Shown here: positions 6,372-8,842 of the stretch, piece by piece | How the letters are laid out: the number at the start of each line of letters is the position of its first letter | How positions within the stretch are numbered: position 1 is the stretch's first letter | Origin: CALHAX01 sp038523655 | GTDB lineage: Bacteria; Pseudomonadota; Alphaproteobacteria; Rhizobiales; CALHAX01 | Direction of reading: 5' to 3' | NCBI GenBank assembly: GCA_038523655.1 | Contig: JBCBJG010000128.1 | Coordinates: forward strand, 1 to 8,842 | Length of the DNA: 8,842 nt | Notes under the pieces: generated by a model | The model's input: the letters and a program-made list of their open reading frames with translations, nothing else | The model's database searches: none | Told to the model about the DNA's origin: nothing | Translations under genes and position numbers: made by a program

Positions 6372-6400
6372 TTGCGTCGCTTCGCCACTCGGCATATATC
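6372..6400 (+). promoter_or_regulatory. Candidate promoter for rpmH-rnpA
   Basis: TTGCGT (6372-6377) and TATATC (6395-6400) are separated by 17 bases, matching sigma-70 consensus at three and four of six positions. The -10 is one of the few AT-rich spots in the region. Transcription would start about 85 bases before the rpmH start codon. This rests on pattern only. Confidence 0.4.
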
Positions 6401-6490
6401 CGCGCCACCGCATTCCCGTCCGGCTGCCCGCGCGCGCTTTCGAGCGCTCCGCGCAGGGTGCGTCGGACGACGCTGTTTTGGAGACGTATC

Positions 6491-6625
6491 GTGAAAAGGA
6501 CGTACCAACCATCTCGCCTCGTGCGGAAGCGCCGGCACGGATTCCGTGCGCGCAAGGCGACTGTCGGCGGTCGCAAGGTGCTCGCGCGCCGGCGTGCACG
6601 TGGGCGCAAGCGGCTCTCAGCCTGA
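6491..6625 (+). CDS. rpmH: Large ribosomal subunit protein bL34
   Basis: The complete 44-residue bL34, a small very basic protein that binds 23S rRNA in the large subunit. The sequence opens with VKRTYQPSRLVRKRRHGF and ends with RARGRKRLSA, matching the family from end to end and at its usual length. The start is GTG at 6491, fixed by homology to the KRTYQPS opening and by GGAGA (6480-6484) seven bases upstream; the longer in-frame extension upstream is not bL34-like. It is the first plus-strand gene, followed 50 bases later by rnpA, the usual bacterial arrangement. The whole gene lies inside a frame that stays open into rnpA. Confidence 0.97.
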   Translation: MKRTYQPSRLVRKRRHGFRARKATVGGRKVLARRRARGRKRLSA

Positions 6626-6675
6626 GCGCGCCCGCCGCTCTGTCAGGCGGATTTGAGGCTCGGCTGTCCGCACGC

Positions 6676-7131
6676 ATGGCTTCGTGGAACGGACCGGTCG
6701 TGCCGACAGAACGGCTCAAAAAGCGTCGCGACTTCCTGGCTGCTCGTCGTGGCCGACGCGCTTCAACGTCTGATCTCGCCCTTGAATGCCTGCGCCGACG
6801 GACCTCGGCTGCAGACGCCGAGCCCGGGACGGCTGAGCTTGAGAACGTCGCGCCCCGCATCGGCATCACGGTCACCCGACGCATCGGGAACGCCGTTACG
6901 CGCAATCGAGTGAAGCGCCGCATTCGCGCCGCCATCGACGCGCAGCCAGTCGACTTGTTTCAGGCGCACCACGATTACGTCGTCATCGCCCGCACCGCCA
7001 TCGTCAACGCGCGCTTTGCCGATCTCATCGATGGCCTTGCGGACTGCGTTGTGCGGGTGCACGCCCCGCGACGAACGTCCAGCCGGCGCAAACCGGCGAG
7101 GGGACGCAAACCGCGCGAAGAGACGACGTGA
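6676..7131 (+). CDS. rnpA: Ribonuclease P protein component
   Basis: The protein subunit of RNase P, which with the catalytic RNA trims the 5' leaders of precursor tRNAs. The 151-residue model has the N-terminal ERLKKRRDFL (12-21) and the family signature GNAVTRNRVKRRIR (71-84), the RNR motif that contacts the RNA, with RIGITVTRR just before it and DYVVIARTAI (100-109) after. Residues about 38-58 are a low-complexity, acidic insertion between strands, and 131-151 are a basic tail. The ATG at 6676 gives the expected N terminus, but a ribosome site at normal distance is lacking (GAGG is about 18 bases away). Translation coupled to rpmH is possible. The same frame is open back to a TTG at 6478 (217 residues), across all of rpmH. 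Confidence 0.94.
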   Translation: MASWNGPVVPTERLKKRRDFLAARRGRRASTSDLALECLRRRTSAADAEPGTAELENVAPRIGITVTRRIGNAVTRNRVKRRIRAAIDAQPVDLFQAHHDYVVIARTAIVNARFADLIDGLADCVVRVHAPRRTSSRRKPARGRKPREETT

Positions 7132-7154
7132 AGTGCCTCTGAAATGCAGTGGGG

Positions 7155-7190
7155 CCGCGGCGCGTAAGACACTGTGAACTTCGCCCGCGG
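7155..7190 (+). promoter_or_regulatory. Stem-loop in the rnpA-yidC gap
   Basis: CCGCGGCG (7155-7162) can pair with CGCCCGCGG (7182-7190) with one bulged C and a 19-base loop. It starts 24 bases after the rnpA stop codon, and TTAAGTATAC follows directly. It may be a weak terminator or attenuator before yidC. A poor promoter match (GTGAAC at 7173-7178, TATACC at 7196-7201, 17-base spacing) overlaps it. A second small hairpin, GGGCG-CTT-CGCCC, lies at 7204-7216. The remaining gap up to 7314 holds no gene that I recognise, and yidD is absent. Confidence 0.35.
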
Positions 7191-7314
7191 TTAAGTATAC
7201 CAAGGGCGCTTCGCCCACCGGCTGCGTCCGGGGACGATCCGCGCATCATGCGCGCTGCCGCCATCATGTGGAAACGACCGTCGAACCCGACGCCATCGAT
7301 CGCTGGATCCTGAA

Positions 7315-8842
7315 ATGACCGAAGAGAACCGCAGCTTCCTGCTGGCAATCCTGCTGTCGATTGCCGTGCTTATCGGCTGGAACCTGTTCGTGGCCGGGCC
7401 GCGGATTGCCGAGGAGCAGGAGCGCATTGAACGCGAGCAGCGCGCAGCGGGCGGCAACCAGGTCCCGCAGGCTGGCGATGCGCGCCCCGCCACTGGGGAC
7501 AAGGCGCCGGCCGTGACCGGCGACACCCAGCCGGCGACATCTGCGCCGGCCACGCTCGATGCCACAAATCCAGCCGCGATCACCTCAGCGCCAAGCGGTA
7601 TCGGTCAGCCAATCCCGTCAGCGGATACCAACGGCGCGCCGGCCGAAACGCGTGAGGCCGCCATCGCAGCCGGACGCCGCGTCGCGATTGAAACACCGTC
7701 GCTCACCGGCTCAATCAATCTGACCGGTGCCCTGCTCGACGATCTGGAACTCACCAAGTACCGCGAGACGACCGATCCATCATCTCCGCCGATCAGACTG
7801 TTGGAGCCGGCGGCATCGAACGACACTTATTATATCGAGCACGGATGGGCCGGTGGCAGCGGCTCGATCATCAATGGCAAGACCAAATGGCAGGCCGAGA
7901 GCCGCGGGCCGCTGACGCCGAGCAATCCGGCCGTTTTGATCCATCGCACGGCGGACGGGCTTGTCTTCCGCCGGACGATCACCGTCGACGACAACTACAT
8001 GTTCACGGTGCGCCAGGAGGTCGAAAATACGAGCAGCGAAGCCCGCTCACTCTTCCCTTACGCTTTTATCTCCCGCGAGGGCGAGCCCGAGGGAGAAAAT
8101 ATCTGGATCCTGCACGAGGGTCTCATCGGGGTATCGCAGAAGGATGGCCTCACCGAGGTCGACTACAGCGACATCATCGAGGAACGCCGCAAGGTGTTCG
8201 AGGGCACCTCCGGCTGGATCGGGATAACGGACAAATATTGGGCCGCTGCGCTTATCCCCGACCAGGGAAGTACGTTCAAAGCCGAAATGGTGGGACGCCG
8301 CGCGGGCGGCCAAAACTTCTATCAGACGAACTATGCGCGCGCCTCGTTGCCGATCGCGCCGGGCGCAAAGGTCAGCGTCGACGGCCGTGTCTTCGCCGGC
8401 GCGAAGCGCGCTGATCTGATTCGCGCCTACGAGGCCGACCTGAACCTCGATCGCTTCAATCTGATGATCGACTGGGGCTGGTTCTGGTTCATCACGAAGC
8501 CGCTCTATATTCTCCTCGTCGCCATCTACGACGTCGTGAAAAACTACGGCCTCGCGATCATCCTGGTGACGGTCCTGATCAAGATCGCGTTCTTCCCGCT
8601 CGCCAACAAATCGTACGTATCGATGAGCCGGATGAAAAAGCTCCAGCCGGAAATGGAGCGGATACGGGAACGCTTCTCCGACGATCGAACGCGCCAGCAA
8701 CAGGCGATGATGGAGCTTTATCAGGAAGAGAAGATCAACCCGATGGCGGGCTGTCTGCCGATCCTGCTGCAGATCCCGGTGTTCTTCGCGCTCTATAAGG
8801 TCTTGTTCGTGTCGATCGAGATGCGCCATGCACCCTTCTTCG
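7315..8842 (+). CDS. yidC: Membrane protein insertase YidC (3' end cut by the window edge)
   Basis: The Oxa1/YidC/Alb3-family insertase, which inserts and folds inner-membrane proteins alone or with SecYEG. About 509 codons are present and the frame is open to the edge, so the last membrane segments and C terminus lie outside. Residues 7-27 are the N-terminal membrane anchor. About 40-115 are a Gln/Ala/Pro/Thr-rich linker, then the large periplasmic domain to about 385. The conserved core begins near DWGWFWFITKPLY. The groove-lining transmembrane segment ends LIKIAFFPLANKSY, with K423 in place of the arginine of E. coli YidC, a substitution I recall from alphaproteobacteria. The cytoplasmic hairpin MSRMKKLQPEM...MELYQEEKINPMAGC is intact. 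The start is ATG 7315, with only a weak GGA eight bases upstream. Order after rnpA supports the identity. Confidence 0.96.
   Translation, partial: MTEENRSFLLAILLSIAVLIGWNLFVAGPRIAEEQERIEREQRAAGGNQVPQAGDARPATGDKAPAVTGDTQPATSAPATLDATNPAAITSAPSGIGQPIPSADTNGAPAETREAAIAAGRRVAIETPSLTGSINLTGALLDDLELTKYRETTDPSSPPIRLLEPAASNDTYYIEHGWAGGSGSIINGKTKWQAESRGPLTPSNPAVLIHRTADGLVFRRTITVDDNYMFTVRQEVENTSSEARSLFPYAFISREGEPEGENIWILHEGLIGVSQKDGLTEVDYSDIIEERRKVFEGTSGWIGITDKYWAAALIPDQGSTFKAEMVGRRAGGQNFYQTNYARASLPIAPGAKVSVDGRVFAGAKRADLIRAYEADLNLDRFNLMIDWGWFWFITKPLYILLVAIYDVVKNYGLAIILVTVLIKIAFFPLANKSYVSMSRMKKLQPEMERIRERFSDDRTRQQQAMMELYQEEKINPMAGCLPILLQIPVFFALYKVLFVSIEMRHAPFF

Larger units (their letters stand above)
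6098..6490. other. Divergent intergenic region between the DUF547 gene and rpmH
   Basis: This stretch must hold promoters for both directions. I see no supportable gene in it: the open frames on both strands are basic, GC-driven translations that continue antisense through known genes. The rpmH-proximal half has a 20-base palindrome (6348-6367) and a candidate promoter (6372-6400). I could not identify a convincing promoter for the DUF547 gene in 6100-6300. No DnaA-box cluster (TTATCCACA type) was noticed, although rpmH is often near the origin in bacteria. Confidence 0.55.

Noticed and set aside
6102..6935. 277-codon minus-strand frame antisense to rpmH and the first part of rnpA
   Set aside because: Arg-rich shadow of two clear housekeeping genes.
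8047..8829. 260-codon minus-strand frame antisense to yidC
   Set aside because: Shadow of the yidC frame, which is supported by strong family similarity throughout.

Overview
This window looks like a GC-rich alphaproteobacterial chromosome, most likely Hyphomicrobiales. The basis is the gene order rpmH-rnpA-yidC without an intervening yidD, an alphaproteobacterial-style YidC (lysine in the translocation groove, NKSY segment after it) and a short RLKKRRDF-type RnpA. This placement rests on recalled family patterns, not on a search. There is no insertion sequence, CRISPR array, phage gene or toxin-antitoxin pair in the window.

Layout. The left edge holds a complete tRNA-Arg(ACG) on the minus strand, with encoded CCA. 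A gene-free stretch of about 360 bases follows, with three 19-base tandem repeats and a 17-base palindrome. Four minus-strand genes come next. In order of transcription (right to left) they are: a Tat-exported DUF547 protein, a TVP38/TMEM64 (VTT, DedA-like) membrane protein, an FAD-dependent dithiol/disulfide reductase of the mercuric-reductase-like group, and a HAMP sensor histidine kinase with no response regulator in view. Gaps of about 180 to 250 bases, with several inverted repeats, separate them. They may therefore be co-oriented units with their own signals and not one tight operon. A divergent intergenic region with a near-perfect 20-base palindrome separates this block from plus-strand housekeeping genes: rpmH (bL34), rnpA (RNase P protein) and yidC (membrane insertase, cut by the right edge).

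How the genes may work together. The housekeeping trio makes a ribosomal protein, the tRNA-processing protein and the membrane insertase. The minus-strand block is the more interesting part. DUF547, VTT and the flavoprotein each carry one closely spaced cysteine pair (C-x4-C, C-x8-C and C-x4-C). Apart from one cysteine in the flavoprotein's FAD-binding strand these are their only cysteines in the chosen gene models. The first two pairs are predicted to lie in the periplasm and the third in the cytosol. A thiol-redox or metal/metalloid-handling module is a reasonable hypothesis, but nothing here proves it.
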